Of a stretch of 64,000 bases of DNA, positions 9,417-18,848 are shown piece after piece. This DNA comes from Rhizobium sp. EC-SD404 (GTDB taxonomy: Bacteria > Pseudomonadota > Alphaproteobacteria > Rhizobiales > Rhizobiaceae). Position 1 is the first letter of the stretch; the number at the start of each line of letters is the position of its first letter. The stretch spans positions 3,540,564 through 3,604,563 of the forward strand of contig NZ_LR701459.1 of NCBI RefSeq assembly GCF_902498825.1. Direction: 5' to 3'. The notes under the pieces are model-generated. The model had not been told where the DNA came from. It made no database searches and was given only the letters and a program-made list of their open reading frames with translations. A program made the translations under genes and the position numbers.

Positions 9417-10628
9417 TCATGTCCCGTCGCGCTCTTCATTTGATTTGATGCTTGCTGCCTTCCCGCGCCCGCTATGTTCCAGTGGGGCGACGACACCCTC
9501 GCCGCTCGGCGCTCCCCTGCGCCGGGGGCCTGTAAATTCGCTAGCGAAATGCTGGACATCTTCTTTACCCTCCCCCTGCACCGAAAGAAGTTCCTCTCTA
9601 ATCTGGCGCCACGGGGCGGAGAGGTCGACTGTGGACACACGCACAGGGAAGCCAAGTATCTCGTAGTCGAGATCGAGTGCGTGGTGAACTTGCGGGTACA
9701 CTAGGAGCCCGCGGATGCGGCGCGCTGGCTCACGCCTTTGGGCATGAGCTAAGTACGTTGCCAGCTGATAGAGATGGGCGGACCGGAGCCTTGCGGAATA
9801 TCGTCCTCCGCCTAGAACCTCTCTGTAAAATTTGGCGTCGACAATAGTGGTCTCCCTCGCGGATCTGATGGTGATATCTGTCTGCATTGCCGGCAGAAGG
9901 GCTAGGTGGTTGGAGTCAATAGCGGATGCCGACCAGGACATCATCTCCGAGCCTACATGGCAGTCTCTGAGCTCCGTTCGATAAAACCCCCGAAGGAACT
10001 CCTCGAAGATGGCCGACATGCGCATCTCATCGTCGAGGATGCTCTGAAATCGCGAGCTGCTACCATCTTGTTCCGGCATCAGTGCCCAAAACACGAACTC
10101 GCATATTTTCATCAGCAAGCCATACTGAGAGGTGTTACGGGAGAGCTGCACCCGGTAAAATAAGTTGGCGCTCAGTCGCAATTTCGACACTCCGGCCATG
10201 CGTGATGCCACGATGCGCAGATCGTGGCGTAGGTCCGGCTTCACGTCACTGCAGCTGGCTAGGCGCAGCAATGACGACAGAAGAATCCGATTGTTAAGAA
10301 CATCGTTTGTGAGCTCGTCTATCTCGCAGACCGCAGCACCTCTGCGTAATGTTTGTCGCTTTAGTATATCTCCGATCAGCAGTCGCTCTCTTGGCGACCG
10401 AGTCTCCTCGCTCTCCGCACGATATCCACGATCCAAGCCGCGCCGCAGCAAGACGCGCGTGCGGTCGATCAGGATCTTTGCAAATAGGTTGGGCAGGTCC
10501 GGACTGGCATCGGCGCCGACATCAGTAGCTGTACCAGGCTGAAAGTGACCCCATGCATACAGCAGTAGGTAGTATAGATTCCGGACCGGAATTTTCACGT
10601 CACAGGCGCTCTTAGGCGATCTCGCCAT
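9417..10628 (-). CDS. mcrC: McrC-family restriction nuclease subunit
   Basis: The 403-residue protein begins with the McrC signature IPVRNLYYLLLYAWGHF near residue 13. The C-terminal half keeps a PD-(D/E)xK nuclease core: MQTDITIR (~248) followed by TTIVDAKFYR (~262), supplying the metal-binding Asp and the D-x-K pair. It should be the cleavage subunit that docks on the McrB GTPase hexamer of a type IV modification-dependent restriction system. The gene overlaps the end of mcrB by 34 nt and is directly followed by the HNH gene. The catalytic residues are present, so it is predicted active. Confidence 0.85.
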   Translation of the reverse strand: MARSPKSACDVKIPVRNLYYLLLYAWGHFQPGTATDVGADASPDLPNLFAKILIDRTRVLLRRGLDRGYRAESEETRSPRERLLIGDILKRQTLRRGAAVCEIDELTNDVLNNRILLSSLLRLASCSDVKPDLRHDLRIVASRMAGVSKLRLSANLFYRVQLSRNTSQYGLLMKICEFVFWALMPEQDGSSSRFQSILDDEMRMSAIFEEFLRGFYRTELRDCHVGSEMMSWSASAIDSNHLALLPAMQTDITIRSARETTIVDAKFYREVLGGGRYSARLRSAHLYQLATYLAHAQRREPARRIRGLLVYPQVHHALDLDYEILGFPVRVSTVDLSAPWRQIREELLSVQGEGKEDVQHFASEFTGPRRRGAPSGEGVVAPLEHSGRGKAASIKSNEERDGT

Positions 10629-13186
10629 TCGTCTGCACGATCTGGATTGTCAAACCAGTACTCATCCAAGAGCGGAACAATTTCGGTATCCACGACCGAT
10701 TCGTACCAGAGATCAGGATCTTCAACGTCGTCTCTCGGCGTGAAAAAACTATGTCCGATACGGAAGCCAGGGCCTAGGTTTGTCCGATCTGTTGCAATGG
10801 ATTCATTTAAAACACCCATATGGGCTCGGATGCGATGGATCAGGTCGTCGGGCACGCTTTTGTCGCGCAGATACTGAGTGAACCCGGGAGCTTCAAACTG
10901 CGGTTCCGCCGTCACGAAGGCGAAGCGGCGGCGCAACGCGTAATCTACCAGCGATAGCGATCGATCTGCTGTGTTCATCATGCCAATGACGTAAACATTG
11001 TCGGGAATGAAAAAACGGCCTTCTTCCTGCCGCGGGTAGGCCAGGCGAGTGCCCCATTCTGGGCTGCGCTTATCGGCTTCGATGAGCAGCATGAGCTCCC
11101 CAAAGATCTTCGACATATTTCCCCTGTTGATCTCATCTACGATCAGGACAAATGGCGTGCTCTGATGTAGACGCGCTGTTTCAACAAAACGCAGAAAGAT
11201 GCCGTCTTGGAGTTCGAAGCCGCCCGATCCATCGGGGCGGAACCCACGCACGAAATCTTCGTAGGAATAGGACTGGTGGAACTGCACTGCCTCAATAGCC
11301 GTTTCGGCGCGCGCGCCGATAAGAGCGTAGGCTAGGCGCTTTGCGAGATAAGACTTTCCCACCCCCGGAGCGCCTTGCAAGATGAGGTTCATCTTGCTGC
11401 GCCAAATGTTGAGAATACGCTCAAATTCGGTGCGCTCGATGAAGAGCTCTGACAGCGCGTCGTCGATCGTATAGGGAGCGGCGGCGATTAAAGGCCATGC
11501 ATCTTCGCTTTCAGATAACTCCACCTTGGAATCAGCGTCGACCGCAATTTTTTCATACGCACCCAGAAGCGACTCTAGGCGTTCCACAATTTCCCCGTCG
11601 TCGGGAATGGCTGACGTTAGAATGTCGAAGTGAGCGATCGTACCGAGTTCGTAGTTCTTCGCGCTGCCCCGAGAACGCAAATCGATCTCGTTGTCGAGCT
11701 TAAAGCCTTCAACTGACAGCGTACGTATTTGCTCTCGGCCCGCATCTCCAACACGAACCATTTCTGCGGCGGCTCCCTTCTGACCAAAGGCTTGTACTAA
11801 GGCCGTCATGCCCTGGATCAGTGTGAGATAAGTGACCTGCAAGTCTTCCGAAATCAGAAAGACGACATAAATGCCCTCTTGCGTTGTCGTGGTCACTCGG
11901 CGATCGAGCAACGCGATCCAGGGGGTGTTGGTCCAATTTCCTTTGCCTACGCTGAGATTGACACGAATATTCGGGCGGCTCCGCACAGGGGTCGCTTCTT
12001 CGAGCCAGCTCTCAAGCGACTGGATTGCTTGGCGCAAGTCGGGCTCAATTCCGAACTTGTCTTTTCGCTTCTGACCAAAAACGCTCAGGAACTTCTCCAA
12101 TCGCTCTGCGAACTCTCGGACGGGAGTGGTAGATTTGGGCGCTACTGGTGAGCGGGTCAAAAGTGGTGCCTCTTCATGCTCCCCATGCCAATCTCGCATG
12201 AGCAATCCCTGGAACAGCGCCGGCATCTCCCGGACTGTTTTCACCAAGTCCGTGCTGTCTAGTTCGGAACCGGAGATGTATCGGCATATGCCACCCGCTG
12301 CGTTCTGTTTGCCCGACGGTGAATGAAGGAAAGCGAGCCAGTCGCTGAGCGTCGCAAACTCTGATTGATCCGGACCTAGCCGATGCTTGCGCCGAAAGGA
12401 CCAGCCACCGGACTGCTCTATGCGCTTTCCAAGCTCGTCGGCTTCCACTGAGTTGGGCTTGGGCAACCGTTCAAAAACCAGCGGTGCGATCTCCCGCACC
12501 TTGTCTTTCAGGCTTTGAGTGGAAAAATCGTTTGGATGGACGGCTACGCCAAATCCATATTCGAGGCCGCGCTCCGACACGATCATAAATAACTGCGGAT
12601 TGCCGGCGAGGGACGCAGCATTCTCCGTCGGAAACACTGCGAACCACAGGTCTTTCGGAACATAGCCGCGAACGCCCGCCCGCGGGTGAAAGCCAGAAGT
12701 TAGTTTGACCGATACATCGTCCGCGTCACCAAGGTCAGCCGCAACGATGTCCCCGAGTATCTCGAGGGCGGCGTGTACGCGGCCGTAGGCATCTCGCTCG
12801 TCTTGGTCGAGATCGGCATATTTAATGCCCCGTGCCGCTTTTTCGCGTGCGCTGGCTATGAGCGCAATGTCGCGAGCAGTAATCGCAGCATCTTCATCGT
12901 CGTAGGCATCGATCGCGGAGAAGCCGAGTTCGTGAAGCTTGTCAGCAACGGCCTCTGGTGCCGCACGAAACTCGCTCGCTCGTAGTGCTCCACGTTCGGA
13001 ATGCTGGATACCAACTGCGGCTGCCAAAATCGCTTCGGCGTCATACTCGGAACCGTTGCTCGTCCTAATGTAAGTTTCACCACTGCCATATCCGTATTTC
13101 TCAAGAAACCGGGCACGACCGATCTTGTCGAACTCGGCTATTGCCACCTCGATTGCTTCTGGGCTTGTGAGTACCGCTAGCGACAT
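10595..13186 (-). CDS. mcrB: McrB-family GTPase with an extra N-terminal head domain
   Basis: The protein has 863 residues. A strong purine-rich RBS (GGAGGGGGAA) precedes the ATG. The AAA+ motor near the C-terminus shows Walker A GAPGVGKS (~604), Walker B with the McrB signature VDEINRGN (~684), the NTADRS sensor (~737) and an arginine-rich ALRRRF (~750). Upstream lies a DUF3578-like McrB N-terminal module around residues 390-480. The first ~95 residues (FDKIGRARFLEKYGYG, then a Y-D-A-E-A helix) resemble the N-terminal head of ScoMcrA-type restriction enzymes. Modified-base specificity is likely set by the N-terminal domains and cannot be read from sequence. It heads the mcrB-mcrC-HNH operon. 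Confidence 0.87.
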   Translation of the reverse strand: MSLAVLTSPEAIEVAIAEFDKIGRARFLEKYGYGSGETYIRTSNGSEYDAEAILAAAVGIQHSERGALRASEFRAAPEAVADKLHELGFSAIDAYDDEDAAITARDIALIASAREKAARGIKYADLDQDERDAYGRVHAALEILGDIVAADLGDADDVSVKLTSGFHPRAGVRGYVPKDLWFAVFPTENAASLAGNPQLFMIVSERGLEYGFGVAVHPNDFSTQSLKDKVREIAPLVFERLPKPNSVEADELGKRIEQSGGWSFRRKHRLGPDQSEFATLSDWLAFLHSPSGKQNAAGGICRYISGSELDSTDLVKTVREMPALFQGLLMRDWHGEHEEAPLLTRSPVAPKSTTPVREFAERLEKFLSVFGQKRKDKFGIEPDLRQAIQSLESWLEEATPVRSRPNIRVNLSVGKGNWTNTPWIALLDRRVTTTTQEGIYVVFLISEDLQVTYLTLIQGMTALVQAFGQKGAAAEMVRVGDAGREQIRTLSVEGFKLDNEIDLRSRGSAKNYELGTIAHFDILTSAIPDDGEIVERLESLLGAYEKIAVDADSKVELSESEDAWPLIAAAPYTIDDALSELFIERTEFERILNIWRSKMNLILQGAPGVGKSYLAKRLAYALIGARAETAIEAVQFHQSYSYEDFVRGFRPDGSGGFELQDGIFLRFVETARLHQSTPFVLIVDEINRGNMSKIFGELMLLIEADKRSPEWGTRLAYPRQEEGRFFIPDNVYVIGMMNTADRSLSLVDYALRRRFAFVTAEPQFEAPGFTQYLRDKSVPDDLIHRIRAHMGVLNESIATDRTNLGPGFRIGHSFFTPRDDVEDPDLWYESVVDTEIVPLLDEYWFDNPDRADEWRDRLRAPVT

Positions 13187-13433
13187 CGTGTTCCCCCTCC
13201 ATCCAGGTCACCGATGGTGCCGACGATTGTCAAGCGGGTCGCCCACCTATGGGTGCTGTCGCTAGGCAGGGGGGCCACGATTTCCCCACAGTTTTTCGTT
13301 TCGGTAGCGAAACGAGTTCCTAATTTACCGGATATACGCTTGTGGCCTAGCAACCACGCTTATGGACGCCGCCTGGCCATCAGCGGCGTTTGCCGGTCGG
13401 GTCCTCCAGGTGCCCCGTATGGTTGATCGTGCC

Positions 13434-13767
13434 TCAAAACGTCGCCTTCCGGGGAAACATGGTCGGCCGACGGTCGTAGGCCATGCGGTCCTGATTAACC
13501 CCGGCCGAAAGGAACTGCTTGGCGTCGTTGTAGTCAGACTTTGGAACGAGGTCATCTAGGGCAGTTCCATCCACCCACTTGCCGCCAATGAATTCCGCGA
13601 TCTTCTGCGTGGCTTTCAGGTCGCAGGTCAGTGTCGATCGTCACGCGCAAGGCCAACCGAAAACAGGCCATCGCGTGTGACTCGGTGCCTACAAAAACCG
13701 CGACCGGGTCGTACGCAAATTCAATAAACTCACACAGTTCCGTCGCATCACCACCCGATACAACCAA
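13434..13767 (-). pseudogene. Decayed gene remnant, possibly a toprim/primase tail
   Basis: Two minus-strand frames each carry protein-like sequence: an upstream piece (VVSGGDATELCEFIEFAY, then FVGTESHAMACFRLALRV) and a downstream piece (KIAEFIGGKWVDGTALDDL, then PKSDYNDAKQFLSAG, stop at 13436). They join only across a frame change near 13620, where the downstream frame has an in-frame TGA. The combined string faintly resembles the end of toprim-containing primases of plasmids and phages, which is a weak guess. The flanks 13187-13433 and 13768-13911 show no gene that I can support. Confidence 0.35.
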
Positions 13768-13911
13768 ACCTTGGTCTCGTAGACTGGCTTCCCTGGCTCT
13801 GGCCGCTGCAAACTATGGATGCCAACGGATGTCAACAGAGCCAAGGCTGTCTTATGAACGACGGTAAATGACAGACAGCGTGATCGTACGTGGCACGTCT
13901 AAATGCATCCA

Positions 13912-13942
13912 AACAGGGAGTCGCCAGATGCAGCTCCCTGTT
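13912..13942 (-). terminator. Hairpin after the class II aldolase gene
   Basis: A perfect 9-bp inverted repeat (AACAGGGAG...CTCCCTGTT, 13-nt loop) lies 9 bases beyond the aldolase stop. On the minus strand it is followed only by a short T stretch. It is probably the end of the aldolase-TRAP transcription unit. Confidence 0.5.
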
Positions 13943-13950
13943 AATTGAAG

Positions 13951-14760
13951 TTAGTTCAGCATGTCGGGATTTTTCGCCAAGACATCCTGATATAGCGGCT
14001 GGAAATGCAGCCAACCAATGTACTCGCTACCCACGTGTTCGCGGCTGTAGCGGGCCTTATCCTCTGGCACGAAAACCGGCTTGATACCCGCGGCTTCGAC
14101 GGCCAGCTGCTGCTTGCAGCAACGTTCCAGCGCGATGAACCAAAAGGCAGCCGCGTCAATGCTGTGTCGGCTGGCCGTTAAAAGCCCGTGGTTCTTGTGA
14201 ATGGCTGCGCGCGCGGTGCCGAATGCCTGCGAAACCTTGCCGCCTGCTTCGCTTTCGACCGCTACCTTGCCGGCTTCGTCATCGATGACGACGTGATCCT
14301 CAAAGAATGCGGCAGCATCCTGGCTGATCGGATCTAGCGGCCTGCCCGTAGCGGCCCATGCGGTGCCATAAACGGTGTGCGCGTGGCACATCGCGACGAT
14401 ATCGGGATGATCATGATGAACGGCCGAGTGCAGGACGAAGCCGGCACGGTTGATCGCATAGTCGCCTTCCACGACGCGGCCCTCGTGATCGGCCAGGATC
14501 AGGTTCGACATCGAGACCTGCGAAAACGGAACAGCCATCGGGTTGGTCCAGTAGAGATCCTTGTGTTCGGGGTCGCGCACGGTCAGGTGACCGGCAAAGC
14601 CATAGTCGAAATCATGAGCAGCAAAGGCGCGGCAAGCGCCGACCAGATGCTCCTTCATGTATTTCCGCTCGCTCTCAAAAGAATTGAAGGACGGGATTTC
14701 GGGGAAGATCAGGCCCTCTTGATCCGGCTGATAGATCGACACTTTTTCGGCTCTTGCCAT
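13951..14760 (-). CDS. Class II aldolase/adducin family protein
   Basis: The protein has 269 residues. The start is set at MARAEKVSIYQ because GAGGAG lies about 8 nt upstream; an upstream ATG at 14796 lacks an equal site. The family metal-binding pattern is visible: CHAHTVYG near residue 129 and IHKNHGLL near residue 188. Members are zinc-dependent aldolases, epimerases or decarboxylases acting on sugar acids or aromatic acids. The gene is last on the strand of the dctP-dctQ-dctM cluster, so its substrate is probably related to what that TRAP transporter imports. The exact reaction is not determinable. Confidence 0.75.
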   Translation of the reverse strand: MARAEKVSIYQPDQEGLIFPEIPSFNSFESERKYMKEHLVGACRAFAAHDFDYGFAGHLTVRDPEHKDLYWTNPMAVPFSQVSMSNLILADHEGRVVEGDYAINRAGFVLHSAVHHDHPDIVAMCHAHTVYGTAWAATGRPLDPISQDAAAFFEDHVVIDDEAGKVAVESEAGGKVSQAFGTARAAIHKNHGLLTASRHSIDAAAFWFIALERCCKQQLAVEAAGIKPVFVPEDKARYSREHVGSEYIGWLHFQPLYQDVLAKNPDMLN

Positions 14761-14848
14761 GGACTTGGCTCCTCTTTTGATGATGCATGATCGCATTCAC
14801 ATGTCCCGGCATCGACTGCCGAACTGGAATTGCTGCTATTCCCGAGCT

Positions 14849-16108
14849 TCAGAAGATCGTTAGCAAGCCGGGGAAAACGATGAACAGGAACAGGATGGCG
14901 ATATACATCGCGATGTAGGGAAGGCTCGCGACGACGACCCTCTCGAACGTCGTGTTCGTCAGGTTGGCCGCAATGAAGAGATTGAGCCCGACAGGCGGGG
15001 TGATCTGACCAACAGCGATTGCAGTCACCATAAACACCCCAAAGAACATGGGATCGATGTTCAGTGCTGCTAACACCGGCATCAGGGTGGGCGTCACCAG
15101 CACGACCGCCGCCACGTTGTCGAGGAAAGTGCCGAGCGCCAAAAGCGCAAACAGAATGAGCACGAGAATAAGCTGCGGGCTGTCGGAAAAACCCACCAGG
15201 GCAGCTGCGAGATTCTGCGGTACGTTCTGCGACGCCAAAACGTAAGTGAAGATGTTCGCGCTAGCGATGAGGAACAGGATAACTGCCGACATCTCCGCTG
15301 TTTGGCGGCTGATCCTAACGAGCGCCCGTATGCTCAGGTTGCGATAGACGAAGGCCCCGACAAGCAATCCATATCCGCATGCAACGGCGGCCGCTTCGGT
15401 TGGGGTGAACGCGCCGGTGTAGATCCCGCCCAGGATGATGAGCGGCATCAGCATTGGCACAACGGATTGCCGGATTGCAGTGAGCTGCTGGCGCGTGCTC
15501 ATCGGTTCAGCAGCGGGATATCCGTTGCGGATCGCAATGACGTAATTGATGGCAAGGATGCAGGCCGCGATCAGCAGTCCTGGAACGATGCCGTTCAGAA
15601 ACAGATCGCCGATGGAGACGTTAGCGCTGACGCCGTAAAGCACCATCGTGATGCTCGGCGGAATGATAAGTCCCAGAATGCCGGACGCGGCAACGACGGC
15701 CGCTGCATGGGCCTCGTCATATCCGCGCTTCGCCATGGTCGGGATCATGACCGAACCAATGGCTGCCGTCGTAGCATTGGCTGATCCCGAAATCGCACCG
15801 AATACCGCAGAAGAGCCAGTCGATATCAACGAGAGACCACCTCGAAAGCGCCCCAGAAAGATCGAGGCAAAGGCCACCAAACGCTCGGACAGTTTGACCT
15901 CGGTCATGAGGTAGCCAGCGAACAGGAAGAGCGGTATCGCCATGAGCGCAAAAACATCAAGACCGGCGAACATTCGCTGTACCGCAATCAGTATCGGCAC
16001 ATCGGTGAATATGATGATGGACAGCACTGACGACGCGGTCAGCGCAAACGCAATTGGTACACCGATGTACAGCATCGCGAAAAACGAAATGAACAGAAAC
16101 CAGATCAT
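14849..16108 (-). CDS. dctM: TRAP transporter large permease, DctM type
   Basis: The 419-residue hydrophobic protein has about a dozen membrane segments. It shows the DctM hallmarks: SGSANATTAAIGSVMIPTM around residue 109, LIIPPSITMVLYG around 148 and GQITPPVGLNLF near 370. It is the ion-coupled channel subunit of a TRAP system. Its ATG overlaps the dctQ stop by 3 bases, so synthesis is coupled. Substrate is set by the DctP protein of the same operon and is unknown. Confidence 0.92.
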   Translation of the reverse strand: MIWFLFISFFAMLYIGVPIAFALTASSVLSIIIFTDVPILIAVQRMFAGLDVFALMAIPLFLFAGYLMTEVKLSERLVAFASIFLGRFRGGLSLISTGSSAVFGAISGSANATTAAIGSVMIPTMAKRGYDEAHAAAVVAASGILGLIIPPSITMVLYGVSANVSIGDLFLNGIVPGLLIAACILAINYVIAIRNGYPAAEPMSTRQQLTAIRQSVVPMLMPLIILGGIYTGAFTPTEAAAVACGYGLLVGAFVYRNLSIRALVRISRQTAEMSAVILFLIASANIFTYVLASQNVPQNLAAALVGFSDSPQLILVLILFALLALGTFLDNVAAVVLVTPTLMPVLAALNIDPMFFGVFMVTAIAVGQITPPVGLNLFIAANLTNTTFERVVVASLPYIAMYIAILFLFIVFPGLLTIF

Positions 16109-16587
16109 GGACGCTCGCCGATATGCTTGCTGTTGCGCGTAAGGACGGTATGCAGCAAGGCCACGATGATGAAGAGGCCTCCGACAGGCAGCGCGGCTGC
16201 GATGTAGCCGCGGGAAATGCGCAGAGCGGGGCTCGTTTGCATCATTGTGCGCTGGGACAGCTCAAAGCCCTTAACCAGAAGCAGCAGAGCGACCGCCAGA
16301 ATGATGACTTTGCAGACGATCTCCATCACGAGCTGGACGCTAGGGCGGTGCAGGGATGCGAAGTAGCCGACCGCCATGTGCGATCCGTTCTTCACAGCGG
16401 TGGATGCGCCGAGCATGACGATGACGATCAGGAGATAACGAGCGGCTTCTTCGGACCCAGTCGCCGATATATTGAGGACGTAGCGCGCGACTACCTGGCC
16501 GAGCACCACGACGATAACCGTAAGCAAAAGGACGACGTTGACTATTTCGACGCCGGTCAACACATGGCGAAGCGCTTTATCGAACAT
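16105..16587 (-). CDS. dctQ: TRAP transporter small permease, DctQ type
   Basis: The 160-residue protein has four predicted membrane helices, matching the DctQ family in size and topology (VLLLTVIVVVLGQVVARYV in helix 1, the ATGSEEAARYLLI segment after it). A GGGAGAGCGAGA site precedes the ATG. It sits between dctP and dctM and overlaps dctM. It is the small membrane subunit that pairs with DctM. Confidence 0.9.
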   Translation of the reverse strand: MFDKALRHVLTGVEIVNVVLLLTVIVVVLGQVVARYVLNISATGSEEAARYLLIVIVMLGASTAVKNGSHMAVGYFASLHRPSVQLVMEIVCKVIILAVALLLLVKGFELSQRTMMQTSPALRISRGYIAAALPVGGLFIIVALLHTVLTRNSKHIGERP

Positions 16588-16637
16588 TCTCGCTCTCCCA
16601 CGAACTAGCCGGTGAGTAGCCCCACCGGCCGAAAGTT

Positions 16638-17621
16638 TTAGCGGGTTTCGCGAATCTGCTGGATCAGCTCGGCGCCGAATACGTCACCATATTTTTCGAT
16701 GACCGGCGCCGTTGCTTCTACAAATGCCTCCGGGTCGACATCGTTGACTGCCATCCCCGCAGCCTCGATTTCTTCCCACTGCGCCGCCTCTTCTTCGCGT
16801 ACGAGATTGGTATGAAACGAAGCGAGCTCTTTGCCAGTTTCCAAGAGGATTTGCTGCTGATCTTCGGTTAGCCTTCCATAAGCGGATGAGGAGATCAGGA
16901 CCGGCGAAGACAGATAGATGTGGCCAGTGCGCGAGGCATAGTCCTGCACTTCATAGAAGCGTTGCGTGAGAATGTGCGCCGGTGGATTTTCCTGCCCATC
17001 CACAACGCCGAGCTGAAGTGCGGAATAAAGCTCGGAGAACGCGACGGGTGTAGCGCTGGCGCCGAGTTGATTGAACGTGTCCACAAATACCGGGCCTTCC
17101 GGTACGCGGATTTTCATGCCGGCGAGGTCTTCGGGAGTTTCAACCGGTCCCCGCGAATTCGTCACATGCCGAAAGCCGTTCTCCCACCAGCCAACCAGGA
17201 TAGCGCCCTGCCCCTCGACAGCTTCACCCAGCTGATCTCCAATCGGACCGTCCAGTACGGCGCGCACATGATCGTAGTCGCGGAAAAGAAAGGGCAGATT
17301 GATCACGCCGACATCAGGCACAAAGTTCGAGAGCACAGCATCGGACGTCAGCACCATGTCGTTGGTGCCAAGGAACGTGCCCTCGACGAGTTGCATCTGC
17401 CCGCCCAGCTGATCCGACGGATAGATCGTGACCTGAACTTCACCGCCCGTACGCTCATCCACAAGACGCGCAAATTCCTCCGACACTTGCTGAAAATGGT
17501 GAGATGCAGCGCCGGTGTGACCAAGTTGAAGGGTCGTCTGCGCAGAAGCCCCTGTGCCGATGGCGCAGAGTGATGCCGTGATCAGAGTCGTCGTAAGAAG
17601 TTGGATGTATCGTTCTTGCAT
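16638..17621 (-). CDS. dctP: TRAP solute-binding protein, DctP type
   Basis: The start is set at MQERYIQLLTTTL, preceded by GGGAGGAAATC; the frame stays open further upstream but without a ribosome site. The 327-residue product has a signal peptide ending around GASAQ and then the DctP pattern: LQLGHTGAASHHFQQVSEEF, KIRVPEGPVFVDTFNQLGA and ELYSALQLGVVDGQENP. The last stretch contacts the ligand carboxylate in characterised homologues. It is the periplasmic binding subunit of the downstream dctQM permease. The operon is divergent from a LysR regulator. Confidence 0.9.
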   Translation of the reverse strand: MQERYIQLLTTTLITASLCAIGTGASAQTTLQLGHTGAASHHFQQVSEEFARLVDERTGGEVQVTIYPSDQLGGQMQLVEGTFLGTNDMVLTSDAVLSNFVPDVGVINLPFLFRDYDHVRAVLDGPIGDQLGEAVEGQGAILVGWWENGFRHVTNSRGPVETPEDLAGMKIRVPEGPVFVDTFNQLGASATPVAFSELYSALQLGVVDGQENPPAHILTQRFYEVQDYASRTGHIYLSSPVLISSSAYGRLTEDQQQILLETGKELASFHTNLVREEEAAQWEEIEAAGMAVNDVDPEAFVEATAPVIEKYGDVFGAELIQQIRETR

Positions 17622-17754
17622 GATTTCCTCCCAGAATGAGAGGACCCTGCTCGCTCGCATCCCGTGGCGCAACGCTGGCAATCGAATAAGATTTATGCTC
17701 AGCAGTAATAAGACTTCGCTGATTGTGAGGCGCTTTTTTGCTACCCCTTCAGCC
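17622..17754. promoter_or_regulatory. Divergent control region, TRAP operon and lysR
   Basis: This 133-base AT-richer gap separates the divergent dctP and lysR starts. LysR regulators commonly bind such shared regions at T-N11-A boxes. Several AT-rich candidates exist around 17685-17725, but I cannot single one out. Confidence 0.5.
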
Positions 17755-18681
17755 ATGAGCGAGAAGCGACAGATCATGCGTGACGATCGGCTCGTCGAGA
17801 TGGTGACATTCCGGGCATTGGTTGATGCTGGCAGCTTTACCGCAGCCGCTCATATCCTGGGTACGAGCCAGTCCTTCGTCAGCAAGTCACTCAAGAGCCT
17901 TGAGCGGCGTCTCGGCGTATCACTTCTTCATCGAACGACACGCGGCCAAAGGCTAACTGCCGAAGGCGAAAGATACTTGGCGTCATGCCGTCATTTACTG
18001 GATTTGATCGAAGCCTCCGAAGACGCTATTATGTCGAACGGCGACAAAGCGGCAGGAAATCTGCATATCAGCGCTCCCCTGTCTTTCGGAAGCGATCGCA
18101 TCGTTCCAATTCTTCCGCAATTCATGGATCGCCACCCCGAAATCTCAGTCGGCATTTCGCTGACCGACGCGATCGAGAATCTCATCGATGGTCGTGTGGA
18201 TGTCGCAATTCGAATGGGCACTCTGGCCGATTCCAACTTGGTCGCGCGGAAACTCTGCGACCTTCAGCGGATCGTGGTCGCGGCGCCCAGCTATCTCGCA
18301 GATCGACCGCCCGTTCGACATCCCGACGATTTACGAGGGCACAACTGCCTCCTGTGGCAAGGCGCCAATGATCACTTGAACAGATGGCCTTTTCTCTTTC
18401 ACGACGGCCAACGTGCACTTAAGGTCAAAGGCAATCTGAAAAGCAACAACGGTATGACCCTTGTCGCACTATGCCTGGAGGGTCGAGGGATCATGCGCAT
18501 GGCCGAGCACATCGCATTGCCGCACATACGCGCTGGACGGCTGGTTCCGTTGCTGGAAGAGCAGCGTGCGCCTGACAATCAGCATATCAGCGTGGTTTTC
18601 CTTCCGGAGCGACAACACATCTCGCGCGTCCGATCCTTCGTCGACTTTTGCCTGGAGCAGTTCCGGAACCTGAAGTGGTGA
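17755..18681 (+). CDS. LysR-family regulator of the aldolase-TRAP unit
   Basis: The start is taken at MSEKRQIMRDD (308 residues); ATG 17776 (MRDDRLVEMV) is an alternative. The N-terminal winged helix-turn-helix reads FTAAAHILGTSQSFVSKSLK followed by RRLGVSLLHRTTRG. The remainder is the LysR substrate-binding domain of the group that includes AaeR/DmlR-like regulators (DVAIRMGTLADSNLVARKL). It is divergent from dctP and probably activates or represses the TRAP-aldolase operon in response to the imported compound. Confidence 0.88.
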   Translation: MSEKRQIMRDDRLVEMVTFRALVDAGSFTAAAHILGTSQSFVSKSLKSLERRLGVSLLHRTTRGQRLTAEGERYLASCRHLLDLIEASEDAIMSNGDKAAGNLHISAPLSFGSDRIVPILPQFMDRHPEISVGISLTDAIENLIDGRVDVAIRMGTLADSNLVARKLCDLQRIVVAAPSYLADRPPVRHPDDLRGHNCLLWQGANDHLNRWPFLFHDGQRALKVKGNLKSNNGMTLVALCLEGRGIMRMAEHIALPHIRAGRLVPLLEEQRAPDNQHISVVFLPERQHISRVRSFVDFCLEQFRNLKW

Positions 18682-18848
18682 CTTTCCCGACACCACGTAT
18701 CCTGGGTAGACGGGTGATGCCACAGATGCCGCCCTCTTTGTCTTTAAGTTAGATGGAATGCCTCGTGTTTAGCTATCGGTGGAGCAACCGGTGCGATAGC
18801 CGTGTTCGGTCATTGACTGTTCCCGAAACATCCATCGAAGACCAGAGG

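Noticed and set aside
13187..13433. Insertion sequence remnant
   Set aside because: I could not identify a transposase frame or terminal inverted repeats with target duplications.
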